Positions 30,995-40,473 of a DNA stretch of 64,000 bases are shown here, piece by piece. Numbering within the stretch: the stretch's first letter is position 1; every line of letters starts with the position of its first letter. Under the pieces are notes generated by a model. That model was not told the DNA's origin. It ran no database searches and was given only the letters and a program-made list of their open reading frames with translations. This stretch comes from Psychrobacter sp. P11F6 (GTDB taxonomy: Bacteria > Pseudomonadota > Gammaproteobacteria > Pseudomonadales > Moraxellaceae), in contig NZ_CM003594.1 of assembly GCF_001435295.1 (NCBI RefSeq), positions 496,001 through 560,000 on the forward strand, in the 5' to 3' direction. A program made the translations under genes and the position numbers.

Positions 30995-31016
30995 TAGGGG
31001 CTTTTTCGGTATAATC
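30995..31016 (+). promoter_or_regulatory. Candidate promoter before kpsS
   Basis: TATAAT at 31010-31015, with a weak TTGCGA 19 bases before it. It sits in a block TAGGGGCTTTTTCGGTATAA (from 30995) that nearly repeats a block just before kpsM. About 95 bases of leader would follow. Confidence 0.45.
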
Positions 31017-31116
31017 AGTGATGATTAGTGTGTATTTACACGGCTTAATATTCAAGTTATTTAATAAATACTCTCGATTTTATTCTTCATCTTCTCATTA
31101 ATGGTAATTCAATACT

Positions 31117-32361
31117 ATGGCAGCTTCGATGTCTCACTTGCTTACTCATCGACACGTCTTGCTGTTACAAGGAAAGATGGGCGGATTCTTCAACCGTTTT
31201 TCGACATTTCTGCAAACTCAAAATATTAAGGTTAGTAAGATTAACTTTAATGCAGGTGATGCATTTTTTTATCATCATGATAATACCTATGAATATACCG
31301 ATACGTTAGCGCAGTTCTCTTCTTGGTTGCAGGCTTTCATTGAAGAAAATAGCATTGATGCGATTGTCTGTTTTGGTGATTGTCGTCCGCATCACACCCA
31401 AGCTGCTTATATCAGTGAGCAGTTGGGCACCTCTTTTTTTGTATTTGAAGAAGGCTACTTGCGTCCCGATTACATTACATTGCAAGAATATGGCATTAAT
31501 GGCTATTCGCGCTTAAATACGGCAGATATTAAAGCGCTCAAAAAAGCCAATGATAAACCACTGTATACTCACAATCGTTTTTATCGTTTGAGTATCGCTG
31601 CGATTGTCTACTATATTATCGTTTGGGTGTACAAAAGTCGCTATCCGCACTATTCGCACTATCGCGGTATGACGGCGTGGCAAGAAGCAATCGCTTGGCT
31701 CAAAGCACCATGGCGTAAATTGCGAGGGTATTTACCTGATAAGCGATTGCAAAATAAGCTGACCAAAGAACAAAGTAATAATTATTTTTTGATTAGTTTA
31801 CAAGTGCATAATGACTCGCAGATTACCCATCATAGTGACTATCATGATGTGGTGCAGTTTATTGATGAATCTATTGCCAGCTTTGCAGAGTATGCTGATA
31901 AGCAGCAATTACTGGTATTTAAGCATCATCCGTTAGATCGTGGTCATCGAGATTATCGCGAGCTGGTATCTAGCTTGGCTAGACGCTATCAAGTGGCGGA
32001 TCGTGTATTCTATGGTTGTGACATGCACTTGCCAACCTTGATGAAACACAGTATTGGGATGGTGACCATCAATAGCACGACAGGGTTGCAGTCGGTATAT
32101 CACAAAAAACCTACCAAGATCATGGGTCGCGCGATTTATGATACGCCGAAACTGATAGATCAAAAACCACTGAATGAGTTTTGGCAACAACCTCACCGCC
32201 CAGATAATGAGTTTTATCTTAGATTTCGTGAATACTTGATAGAGCAAACTCAGATCAACGGAGCTTTTTACGGTAAGTCACCATGGATGCATAAATATCT
32301 GCATAGCGCAGGATGTGAACCCATAGAGAGGGATCTGTCCAAAACCAATACCCCTCAGTAG
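31117..32361 (+). CDS. kpsS: Capsule Kdo-transferase / export protein (KpsS/LipB type)
   Basis: A 414-residue single-domain beta-Kdo transferase that adds the first Kdo to the lipid acceptor before KpsC extends it. Family motifs are seen: HVLLLQGKMGGFFNRFSTFL, FGDCRPHHTQA, FVFEEGYLRPDYITL, VFKHHPLDRGHRDY and TINSTTGLQSVYHKKP. It follows kpsC with a 160-bp gap containing its own candidate promoter. It closes the capsule set, and no sugar-synthesis or other glycosyltransferase genes follow. Confidence 0.93.
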   Translation: MAASMSHLLTHRHVLLLQGKMGGFFNRFSTFLQTQNIKVSKINFNAGDAFFYHHDNTYEYTDTLAQFSSWLQAFIEENSIDAIVCFGDCRPHHTQAAYISEQLGTSFFVFEEGYLRPDYITLQEYGINGYSRLNTADIKALKKANDKPLYTHNRFYRLSIAAIVYYIIVWVYKSRYPHYSHYRGMTAWQEAIAWLKAPWRKLRGYLPDKRLQNKLTKEQSNNYFLISLQVHNDSQITHHSDYHDVVQFIDESIASFAEYADKQQLLVFKHHPLDRGHRDYRELVSSLARRYQVADRVFYGCDMHLPTLMKHSIGMVTINSTTGLQSVYHKKPTKIMGRAIYDTPKLIDQKPLNEFWQQPHRPDNEFYLRFREYLIEQTQINGAFYGKSPWMHKYLHSAGCEPIERDLSKTNTPQ

Positions 32362-32710
32362 ATTATTGATTGTTCATATCCAGTTAGCATGAGTCTTGTC
32401 GAAGTGAATAAGGTGCTATCAAGCCGCTCGCTTTCTATCTGTACAGTTATCCGCTCGTAACTTCACTTGTAAATCATCCCTCTGCTAATAAAATCGCCTT
32501 ACTTTATGGTAGAAAACTGCTAGAATACTCTTTCATGCCTGCGCGTAAGAGTTGACGTCCTGAGCGGTTGATTGGAGATGATAATATTGGCAAATAAGCT
32601 GATTCTAATTATTTTCTCCTCAGCGATGGACAGCTATTTTAGCGGTTGCGCCTGACAGCATTTATTTCTTAATTTTATTATTCTATCACCCTTAATTTAG
32701 TAGGCGCTTT
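32362..32710. other. Intergenic region before lepA
   Basis: A 349-bp gap. TGCTAGAAT at 32518-32526 is a plausible extended -10 box, which would give a leader of about 180 bases for lepA-lepB. Nothing else recognised, and no terminator for kpsS was found. Confidence 0.4.
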
Positions 32711-34507
32711 GTGACTGCATTAGCAAATATTCGTAACTTTTCAATCATTGCCCACATTGATCATGGCAAGTCGACGCTTGCTGATCGTTTTATTCAAATG
32801 TGCGGTGCCTTGCAAGATCGCGAGATGCAGGCGCAAGTACTTGACTCCATGGATATTGAGCGTGAGCGCGGTATCACCATTAAAGCGCAGTCGGTAACCT
32901 TATTCTACGATCATCCTAATGGTGAGCGCTATCAGCTCAACTTTATCGATACTCCAGGACACGTTGACTTCTCATATGAGGTGTCGCGTTCACTAGCCGC
33001 TTGTGAAGGGGCGCTATTGGTCGTTGATGCTGCGCAAGGGGTGGAAGCTCAGTCCGTGGCCAACTGCTATACTGCCGTTGATCAGGGTCTAGAAGTCATG
33101 GCGGTATTAAATAAAATTGATTTGCCACAAGTCGAGCCTGAGCGTGTCATTCAAGAGATTGAAGACATCATCGGTATTGACGCTGTTGATGCACCACGAG
33201 TTTCTGCTAAGTCGGGTTTGGGCGTCGATAAGTTACTAGAAGCATTGGTTGAATTTATCCCTGCACCGACTGGTGATCGTGAGGCGCCACTACAAGCATT
33301 GATTATTGACTCTTGGTTTGATAATTATCTAGGCGTTGTGTCTTTAGTTCGGGTACGTGAAGGTACTATCCGAAAAGGAGATAAACTTTATATCAAATCA
33401 ACCAAAGAATCGCATTTAGTCGGCTCGATCGGTGTCTTTACGCCCAAGCCTGTCGATACGGGTATCTTGGAGGCGGGTGAAGTCGGTTTTATTATTGCTG
33501 GTATCAAAGATATCGCTGGCGCTCCAGTGGGTGATACGATTACTCATTCTAAAACGCCAGACGTTGAGCGTATTCCAGGTTTTAAACAGATTACTCCGCA
33601 AGTCTATGCCGGTATGTTCCCTGTTGATTCTACTGATTTTGAAAAATTCCGTGAAGCGCTACAAAAGCTACAAATCAATGATGCGTCATTGTTTTTTGAG
33701 CCTGATACCTCAGATGCACTAGGCTTTGGTTTCCGTTGTGGTTTCCTTGGTATGCTGCACATGGAGATTATCCAAGAGCGTTTAGAGCGTGAATATGACT
33801 TGGATTTGATTACTACTGCGCCATCCGTTATCTACGAGATCGTCAAGAAAAATGGCGATATCATGTATGTTGATAATCCATCAAGACTCCCTGAGCCGAA
33901 TAATATTGAAGAGTTCCGTGAGCCCATTGCCCGCTGTCAGATTTTAGTACCGCAAGATTACTTAGGTAATGTCATGACGCTTTGTATCGAGCGCCGCGGC
34001 GTACAGGTAGATATGCGTTTTATGGGTCGTCAAGTACAGCTGATCTTTGATATTCCGATGGGAGAGGTGGTCATGGACTTCTTTGACCGTCTAAAATCCG
34101 TTTCGCGCGGTTTTGCCTCACTTGACTATAATTTTGAGCGTTATCAAGTCGATAAATTGGTTAAAGTAGATGTATTAATCAATGGCGAAAAAGTCGATGC
34201 GCTGGCCATGATTGTTCATGAAACCCAATCACGCTATCGTGGTAATGCTTTGGTGACTAAGATGAAAGAATTGATTCCGCGTCAGATGTTTGATGTGGCA
34301 ATTCAGGCCGCGATTGGTAGCCAAATTATTGGGCGTAGTACAGTGAAAGCCATGCGTAAAGACGTCTTGGCTAAGTGTTATGGCGGTGATGTGTCGCGTA
34401 AGAAAAAGCTACTGTCTAAGCAAAAAGCCGGCAAAAAACGTATGAAGCAAGTCGGTAATGTGGAGATTCCACAAGAAGCCTTCTTAGCGGTATTGCAGGT
34501 TGAGTAA
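32711..34507 (+). CDS. lepA: Elongation factor 4 (LepA)
   Basis: Ribosome-associated GTPase that aids translation under stress and initiation. The 598-residue protein has the G1 motif AHIDHGKST at residues 14-22, a complete switch I/II ([10 protein letters not shown] and DTPGHVDF), NKID, then EF-G-like domains and the LepA-specific C-terminal domain ([35 protein letters not shown]). The start is GTG with no strong ribosome site. It precedes lepB as in most Proteobacteria. Confidence 0.97.
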   Translation: MTALANIRNFSIIAHIDHGKSTLADRFIQMCGALQDREMQAQVLDSMDIERERGITIKAQSVTLFYDHPNGERYQLNFIDTPGHVDFSYEVSRSLAACEGALLVVDAAQGVEAQSVANCYTAVDQGLEVMAVLNKIDLPQVEPERVIQEIEDIIGIDAVDAPRVSAKSGLGVDKLLEALVEFIPAPTGDREAPLQALIIDSWFDNYLGVVSLVRVREGTIRKGDKLYIKSTKESHLVGSIGVFTPKPVDTGILEAGEVGFIIAGIKDIAGAPVGDTITHSKTPDVERIPGFKQITPQVYAGMFPVDSTDFEKFREALQKLQINDASLFFEPDTSDALGFGFRCGFLGMLHMEIIQERLEREYDLDLITTAPSVIYEIVKKNGDIMYVDNPSRLPEPNNIEEFREPIARCQILVPQDYLGNVMTLCIERRGVQVDMRFMGRQVQLIFDIPMGEVVMDFFDRLKSVSRGFASLDYNFERYQVDKLVKVDVLINGEKVDALAMIVHETQSRYRGNALVTKMKELIPRQMFDVAIQAAIGSQIIGRSTVKAMRKDVLAKCYGGDVSRKKKLLSKQKAGKKRMKQVGNVEIPQEAFLAVLQVE

Positions 34508-34611
34508 GTCATTACTAATTGACTGGTCAACGATAGTTTTTTTGGTGTAATTAGTGGCGCAGTTGATAGTATAGATAGCCAGATAAGTCGCTCGTTAATA
34601 GGCAATTGAGT

Positions 34612-35514
34612 ATGGATTTTGATTTTAATTTAATTTTAGTACCATTAACCATTGGTTTGGGTATTATTTGGCTATTAGATAAGCTGACCCTGAAACAGCG
34701 TAAAACTCGCGGGCGTGGTCAAGAAAGTCTCTTGGTACGCTGGGCTTATGATTTTTTCCCTGTATTGGCAGTGGTGTTAATAGTACGCTCGTTTTTGATT
34801 GAGCCTTTTAATATCCCTTCATCTTCTATGGTGCCGACATTATATACGGGCGATTTTATTGCGGTTAATAAGTATGCCTACGGGGTGCGCCTACCGCTGA
34901 CGTATAACAAAGTGCTGGATACGGGCGCGCCTGAGCATGGTGATGTGGCGGTATTCCGCTATCCTGAAAACCCAAGTATTTATTATATCAAGCGTGTCAT
35001 TGGTTTGCCTGGTGATACTGTTAGTTATGATCAAGGGACACTTTCTATCAACGATGTCCCAGTTGACACTAAGCCTGTCGATTTTGCGGCAAACCCTGAG
35101 TTGACCTCACAGCTTTATTTACCAGGACAAATTGGTCCAGGGCAAGTACTGACCGAAGACAGTGCGGCAGCGATGGGTCAACAAGAAGAGGGTGAGGCGC
35201 AATACTTTCAGGAAATACAAGGTGAAAACAAGCATCTTGTTCGTTACTTGAATGGTATGAATAGTTCTCAATATGCACCATTTTTGCAGCAGCAATCGCC
35301 AGAGGTGGTTAGCTCAGCAGGTACCAAATGGCGTATTAGCGTTCCAGAAGGTCAGTATTTTGTGATGGGTGATAACCGTGATCGTAGTGCTGATGGTCGG
35401 TTTTGGGGATTTGTTCCTGATGAGAATTTAGCGGGTAAAGCGGTTTATATCTGGATGCATAAGCCACCCGGGCTTAATTTACCAACCTTTGAACGCAATG
35501 GTACTATTGATTAA
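34612..35514 (+). CDS. lepB: Signal peptidase I
   Basis: Inner-membrane serine protease that removes signal peptides from exported proteins. Two N-terminal membrane segments (about 5-22 and 48-62) precede the catalytic SSSM motif (Ser72 counted from the ATG used) and the lysine of YYIKRVIGLPGD. Box E GDNRDRSADGRFWG is near the C-terminus. Start is ATG 34612; an in-frame TTG six bases earlier is possible. An insert of about 50 residues (rich in Gln/Glu, about 185-225) separates boxes D and E. Just downstream of lepA. Confidence 0.95.
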   Translation: MDFDFNLILVPLTIGLGIIWLLDKLTLKQRKTRGRGQESLLVRWAYDFFPVLAVVLIVRSFLIEPFNIPSSSMVPTLYTGDFIAVNKYAYGVRLPLTYNKVLDTGAPEHGDVAVFRYPENPSIYYIKRVIGLPGDTVSYDQGTLSINDVPVDTKPVDFAANPELTSQLYLPGQIGPGQVLTEDSAAAMGQQEEGEAQYFQEIQGENKHLVRYLNGMNSSQYAPFLQQQSPEVVSSAGTKWRISVPEGQYFVMGDNRDRSADGRFWGFVPDENLAGKAVYIWMHKPPGLNLPTFERNGTID

Positions 35515-35659
35515 GATTATGTAATTAAGATTATGAGACGCTCTATTGGTTGATTTATCGATAATAGTTTTATGCTAATATTGTTGCTATCTAATAAATG
35601 GCTACCTAGTATTTCGGTAGCTCCTAAAAATAGTTGTTTACCAGTAGAGGGATATCATA

Positions 35660-36052
35660 GTGCAGCAATTATCTGGAATCGCCACACAGCGTGGTGCTAG
35701 CGTAACGAGTATCGTTTTAATTATTCTTGTGTTAGGAGTTGCTGCCAAATTGATGGTTGCTATCGTACCTGCTCAGATTGGTGATTATCAATTGACCAAG
35801 ACCTTAAGCGCACAGCTTAAGGAAGCAAATAATAATAATGAGACGGCCAAGCAGTTTGTCGAGCGTGTTAATAGACAGCTATCTATTAATGCTGACTACG
35901 ATACTCAGGCGGAAGACGTATTTACTTTTATTGATAAAAAGACGGGACAATTGGCTATTCGTAAACAATATGCAGTCACCAACAATTTCTTTGGTAATGT
36001 TGATATCGTCAATCGCTTCGAAGGTGATATCGATATGACAACAGCAGAGTAA
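35660..36052 (+). CDS. DUF4845 small membrane protein
   Basis: A 130-residue protein with a GTG start, one N-terminal membrane helix (SIVLIILVLGVAAKLMVAIV, about 17-36) and a soluble tail. It resembles the DUF4845 family, which occurs between lepB and rnc in many Gammaproteobacteria, exactly as here. Function is not established. A weak hairpin (36058-36077) follows, with no strong T-run. Confidence 0.8.
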   Translation: MQQLSGIATQRGASVTSIVLIILVLGVAAKLMVAIVPAQIGDYQLTKTLSAQLKEANNNNETAKQFVERVNRQLSINADYDTQAEDVFTFIDKKTGQLAIRKQYAVTNNFFGNVDIVNRFEGDIDMTTAE

Positions 36053-36172
36053 CTAAAAAGAGTGTTAGATCACTCTTAAACTTTTTAATATCTGAATGTC
36101 TTTATAATATTTATTAATCCATACTATTACTAACCAAATCAGTAAAACAGAAGGGATAACCACAAGCCACGC

Positions 36173-36970
36173 ATGAAACCAACTTTGCAGCACTCCCAAG
36201 CGATTCCTACTCCTCAACAAAATAGCACGTCTGTCGACACGCTGATTGTTAGCTCAGAATTTATTCAGCAATTAGCCGTATTAACACGCAAGTTAGGCTA
36301 TGTGTTTAAGGACTTGAGCCTTCCCAAACTTGCGTTGACACACCGCTCATTTGATAGCAAAAAAAATTATGAGCGTTTAGAGTTTTTAGGAGACGCGCTG
36401 TTAGGAATGATTGTGGGTGAGGCTTTATATCATCGCTATCCTAGCCAAAATGAGGGTCGCTTGACTCGTATGCGTGCCACTTTGGTACGTCAAGAATCAT
36501 TGGTCATTATTGCGCAAAACTTAGAGCTCTCTAATCATTTGATATTAGGGATAGGTGAGCGTAAAGGTGGTGGGCGCAATCGCGCTTCTATATTGGCTGA
36601 TGCCGTGGAGTCTTTGATTGGTGCTATTTATTTAGACAGCCAAAATTTGGATATTACTCGCGATTGTGTACTCTCATGGTATGGTGATTTGATTGACAAC
36701 GTTAATGACCAAAAAGCCTTAAAAGATGCCAAGAGTCGATTGCAAGAGTGGCTACAATCTAAGCAGTTTGATCTGCCACATTATGAGCTGATGGAAACAC
36801 GTGGTAACGCGCCGCATCAAATTTTTGTTGTACGTTGCCATGTTAATATCAATAACTGTGTTGATATTACTGAATCTGGTGAGAGCCGCCGTATCGCTGA
36901 ACAAAAAGCAGCAGAACTAATGATTAACCAATTGCATAAACTGCCGAGTTCAGCTAAAAAGCGATCCTAA
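36173..36970 (+). CDS. rnc: Ribonuclease III
   Basis: Double-strand-specific endoribonuclease that processes rRNA and regulatory RNAs. The catalytic signature NYERLEFLGDALLGMIV is near residue 63-80, the second acidic residue pair lies in LADAVESLIGAIYLD, and a C-terminal dsRNA-binding domain (about 190-258) follows. The 265-residue length includes an N-terminal extension of about 35 residues. In the expected lepB-rnc-era order, although the gap to era is unusually long (213 bp). Confidence 0.96.
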   Translation: MKPTLQHSQAIPTPQQNSTSVDTLIVSSEFIQQLAVLTRKLGYVFKDLSLPKLALTHRSFDSKKNYERLEFLGDALLGMIVGEALYHRYPSQNEGRLTRMRATLVRQESLVIIAQNLELSNHLILGIGERKGGGRNRASILADAVESLIGAIYLDSQNLDITRDCVLSWYGDLIDNVNDQKALKDAKSRLQEWLQSKQFDLPHYELMETRGNAPHQIFVVRCHVNINNCVDITESGESRRIAEQKAAELMINQLHKLPSSAKKRS

Positions 36971-37022
36971 CTAGGATTAACCTATGGATCGCACATACCA
37001 CTTTTTTGACAATATATGTTAA

Positions 37023-37066
37023 GTGACGTTTTAAAAATCGTTTATTTAAATTAGCGTAAACGTCAC
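37023..37066. repeat. Inverted repeat between rnc and era
   Basis: Perfect 9-bp arms GTGACGTTT (37023-37031) and AAACGTCAC (37058-37066) flank 26 AT-rich bases. No T-run follows, so it is not a clear terminator. Confidence 0.5.
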
Positions 37067-37183
37067 ACATTTCAAAACCTTAAATATTTCCCAGCCGATG
37101 ATGGTTTTGCTTTTTTAGTGCTGATACAGCCAATACATCATTAAGCACCATTTAACTGGGTATAAATTCTATAGGATTAACCT

Positions 37184-38296
37184 ATGAGCAATCGTACTGA
37201 CTTGCCATCCAATGATGAAGATAATGCCAAAAATATGACCGAAAACACAGAATTGAATCAAAACCAAGATAATATCGATACTACTAACGATGGCATCAAT
37301 CAAGCAGAAGATATTACTGTAGACAACGATATGGCAATTGAAGAATTCTTTGCCCCTAGTATTCATGCAGGTATTGCTGATGATTTTAAAGCGGGTTATG
37401 TCGCGATCGTTGGACGTCCAAATGTTGGTAAATCGACTTTGATGAATCACTTATTGGGTCAAAAGCTGTCTATTACATCACGTAAGCCGCAAACGACTCG
37501 TCACCGTATCCACGGTATTTTGTCAAATCACGAGATGCAGGCAGTATTCGTTGACACGCCGGGTATTCATCGCAATGAAGTACGTGCTATTAATGAGCGT
37601 ATGAATAAAGCTGCGGTATCTGCATTAGTAGATGTTGATTTGGTATTATTCGTTGTTGATTCAGATCAATGGCGTGATGATGATTTGTTAGTTCTACAAA
37701 AGCTTGGCGACACCAATTTAAATGTGGTATTGGTTATTAATAAATCTGATACCTTAAAAGATAAAGGCAGCGTGTTGCCGCTGATTGAGACGTTTAATGA
37801 CAGTTTTGATTTTGCCGATATCGTACCAGTATCTGCCTTAAAAAACCAAAACCTAGATCGTCTACAAGAAGTGATTGCTTCGCATCTTCCTATTGCTGCT
37901 CCTATCTATGATACCGAGCAAATTACTGACCGCTCAGAACGATTTTTGGCCAGTGAAATTATCCGCGAAAAAATCATGCGTAGCGCTGGTGACGAAGTGC
38001 CATATGACTTAACTGTACAGATTGATGGGTTCAAAGATGAGCCTGCGCACACTGATCCAAAGACAGGGCGTCCACGTAAGGCTTGTACTTTCATCGATGC
38101 GACTATTTATGTTGAACGTAGTGGTCAAAAAGCCATTGTGATTGGTGATAAAGGTCAGCGTATTAAGCAAGTTGGTATGGATGCTCGTAAAGATATGGAG
38201 CAGTTGTTTGATAAAAAAATCATGCTGACACTGTGGGTGAAAGTGAAACGTGGCTGGTCTGATGACGAACGTGCATTGACTAGCTTAGGATATTGA
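37184..38296 (+). CDS. era: GTPase Era
   Basis: Essential GTPase that binds the 3' end of 16S rRNA and guides 30S maturation. G1 GRPNVGKST at residues 77-85, G3 DTPGIH, G4 NKSD, then the KH domain with GDKGQRIKQVGMDARKDME. At 370 residues it is about 70 longer than E. coli Era; the excess is an acidic Asn/Asp-rich N-terminal tail. Internal ATG codons at 37235 and 37331 lack ribosome sites, so the long start is kept. Confidence 0.95.
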   Translation: MSNRTDLPSNDEDNAKNMTENTELNQNQDNIDTTNDGINQAEDITVDNDMAIEEFFAPSIHAGIADDFKAGYVAIVGRPNVGKSTLMNHLLGQKLSITSRKPQTTRHRIHGILSNHEMQAVFVDTPGIHRNEVRAINERMNKAAVSALVDVDLVLFVVDSDQWRDDDLLVLQKLGDTNLNVVLVINKSDTLKDKGSVLPLIETFNDSFDFADIVPVSALKNQNLDRLQEVIASHLPIAAPIYDTEQITDRSERFLASEIIREKIMRSAGDEVPYDLTVQIDGFKDEPAHTDPKTGRPRKACTFIDATIYVERSGQKAIVIGDKGQRIKQVGMDARKDMEQLFDKKIMLTLWVKVKRGWSDDERALTSLGY

Positions 38297-38352
38297 TTGA
38301 AGAATAGCGCTTGAATCACTTTTCTATATGCTCGATGCTGAGGTAATAAGAA

Positions 38353-39129
38353 ATGCGCAATGAAGCGTTAGTCGGTTATTTATTGCATCAGCGTCCTTAT
38401 CAAGAAAAGCGCGCCTTATATTATCTGTTTTCTCAGCAACATGGCGTGATCCATGGTATTGGGAAAAAAGGCGCGCCATTGTTCATGCCATTGCAGCTCT
38501 TTGCCACTGGTAAACGCGATTTAAAAACGTTTAGTCAGATCAATATTGCATCGCAACACACAACTCAAACAGGCATAGCAAAAGATGATGGCATTGCCAC
38601 TGTTTTAGAAGCACTGCCCTACGAAAATATTACAGGTCAACATCAATATGCGGCGTTGTATTTAAACGAAATACTATGGCGGTTGTTGTCGACTGAAGAT
38701 CCAATGCCAGTATTATGGCTACATTATCAGGACAGTCTGTCTCAGCTTAGGCGACCTTTGAGCGCCAACGAATTACGGTTGTGCTTGCGCCAATTTGAGA
38801 AGCATTTATTCAATGAGTTGGGTTTTAGCTTAATATTGACGCAAGATAGTATTGAAAACATCATTCAGCCTGACGATTCTTATCGCTTTTTACCTGATGT
38901 TGGTTTAGTGCCTGTCTTGCAGAATGATATACAGACTGAGCATTTAGACAATACTATGGGGCAATTTTTTTTCAAAGGTACTGATATTATCGCAATGACG
39001 CAGTTAGGTATTACTGACAAAACCTTAAATAATTGGTCAAAAATCCATCGACAGCTTATTGACCATTTACTGGATTATCAACCCTTGCAAAGCCGCTTAT
39101 TATGGCAACAGCAACAGCGTTACCAATAA
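38353..39129 (+). CDS. recO: DNA repair protein RecO
   Basis: Recombination mediator that helps load RecA on gapped DNA with RecR. A 258-residue protein with an N-terminal OB-fold (VGYLLHQRPYQEKRALYYLF, about 1-80) and a helical C-terminal domain (LNEILWRLLSTEDP; RQFEKHLFNELGFSL). The zinc-binding Cys set of some RecO proteins is absent, as in E. coli. Immediately follows era, as is usual, and precedes the decayed pdxJ. Confidence 0.93.
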   Translation: MRNEALVGYLLHQRPYQEKRALYYLFSQQHGVIHGIGKKGAPLFMPLQLFATGKRDLKTFSQINIASQHTTQTGIAKDDGIATVLEALPYENITGQHQYAALYLNEILWRLLSTEDPMPVLWLHYQDSLSQLRRPLSANELRLCLRQFEKHLFNELGFSLILTQDSIENIIQPDDSYRFLPDVGLVPVLQNDIQTEHLDNTMGQFFFKGTDIIAMTQLGITDKTLNNWSKIHRQLIDHLLDYQPLQSRLLWQQQQRYQ

Positions 39130-39247
39130 ATAATAGTACTATCCTCAAAGTGCTATAACCAATCCGATTGCTACTGAGACTGTCTAAAGTTTCATATTCT
39201 TGTACCGTTGATCAGTCAATTGGGTTTCGTTATCAAAAAAATCTCTT

Positions 39248-39743
39248 ATGACCACTGCTTCATTACCTTCATCTAACAACCCTTTGCAAAAACCTTTATT
39301 AAGTGTAAACATTGCTCACGTAGCAACTTTACGTCAAGCGCGTGGGGTTAGTTATCCAAGCCCTTTAGCCGCCGCTCTTTGGTGCGAGAATGCGGCGCTG
39401 AGGCTATTAGTTACATACAGGCGCTTATGCTGAGGCAAGCTTGGTAGCCGATATGGACATACAAAATGCTGAGCTGAAACGAATTAAGCAAGCTGTTGCT
39501 ACTGCTCGACGCAGTGATAATAACCTCTTAATTAACGCAGGTCATGGTCTGACACGTGATAATGTGAATGCTATCGCACAAATTGAGGGTATTTATGAGT
39601 TGAATATTGGTCATGCATTAATTGCAGACGCTGTATTTGTAGGACTCGAGCAGGCCGTCATTATGATGAAAGAAGCAATGTATAATGTATATAGATATAT
39701 AGAGCTATCAAAAAATGTGAGTGGTAATTTATGTCAGTGGTAG
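39248..39743 (+). pseudogene. pdxJ: Decayed pyridoxine 5'-phosphate synthase (pdxJ remnant)
   Basis: PdxJ condenses 1-deoxyxylulose 5-phosphate with aminoacetone 3-phosphate to make vitamin B6. The 5' part encodes a good PdxJ N-terminus ([20 protein letters not shown]) up to about codon 50, then ends at a stop (39431-39433). The 3' part, in another frame and with a stop at 39408-39410 just before it, encodes [12 protein letters not shown] and the C-terminus INAGHGLTRDN and IYELNIGHALIADAVFVGLE. About 110 codons between the blocks are missing. Small frame losses near 39394-39402 are also suggested. Its place after recO matches pdxJ in related genera. Confidence 0.85.
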
Positions 39744-39747
39744 TTTT

Positions 39748-40473
39748 TTATTCGTCACATTCGGTGGGATGATCTTCATTAAGTTTTTGTTTAATAATAC
39801 CTCCTTGGTTAAATGATATTAGATACATTGCTTCATTATAAGCAACGATGGGACAGTATTTTATATGGCCAAAATGTCCTCGTGGTTTGCCACTCTCACC
39901 CCAAAATTTGGTGTAGTGGCGTCGACTTCCAACTCGTAAACTTAGCTTACTGTATTTAGGATTTAAAGACTGCTGAACGACTAATGAATCTACCTGAGCA
40001 TCAAAGTGATTATTGTCATTTTTATCTATGAATAACAAAAGTGTCTTATCGCTGTCTCTATGGCAGCGCCCTCCAGTATCAGACAAGCAAACAATCACAT
40101 TCTGTCTTCTGATGTAACTCTCAGCCTTGGCTAAGGCAAGAGAATTCTCTAACTGACTTTGAATCCGTTTGGCTTCCATACGTGCTAATTGCGTTCGTAT
40201 GACTGGGGCTGCGATCGTCACTATAATTGCTAATACACATACAGTGACGATAAGTTCAACCAGCGTAAAACCCTTGTTATGTCTATTAACAGTGCTTGGG
40301 TCTGTTCTAGTGTTTGTATTAGGTGCTCTTTTATAGAGAGATACTATATATCTGTGATACACATAAAGAATCAATCGGCTTTGAGCTAGCCTGTGCTTAT
40401 TTGAAGTAAAAACCCATAACATAAATGCTGAGAGCTCTTTGTAACTTGATAATGTTTTATGCAGCAATGCCAT
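39748..40473 (-). CDS. Type IV pilin-like (GspH/FimT) minor pseudopilin
   Basis: A 241-residue protein with a prepilin motif KGFTLVELIVTVCVLAI, Gly68/Phe69, Glu73 at the +5 position and a hydrophobic helix after it. The rest (Cys-containing, strand-rich) resembles GspH/FimT minor pilins (SLALAKAESYIRRQN), which initiate pilus assembly. The leader would be 67 residues, far longer than the usual 5-25. Later in-frame starts exist (ATG at codon 18; GTG at codon 38) but none gives a short leader or good ribosome site. No other pilus gene is adjacent. Confidence 0.75.
   Translation of the reverse strand: MALLHKTLSSYKELSAFMLWVFTSNKHRLAQSRLILYVYHRYIVSLYKRAPNTNTRTDPSTVNRHNKGFTLVELIVTVCVLAIIVTIAAPVIRTQLARMEAKRIQSQLENSLALAKAESYIRRQNVIVCLSDTGGRCHRDSDKTLLLFIDKNDNNHFDAQVDSLVVQQSLNPKYSKLSLRVGSRRHYTKFWGESGKPRGHFGHIKYCPIVAYNEAMYLISFNQGGIIKQKLNEDHPTECDE

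Noticed and set aside
35600..35630. Small hairpin GCTACC...GGTAGC between lepB and DUF4845
   Set aside because: Short stem with no T-run; too weak to call a terminator or regulator.
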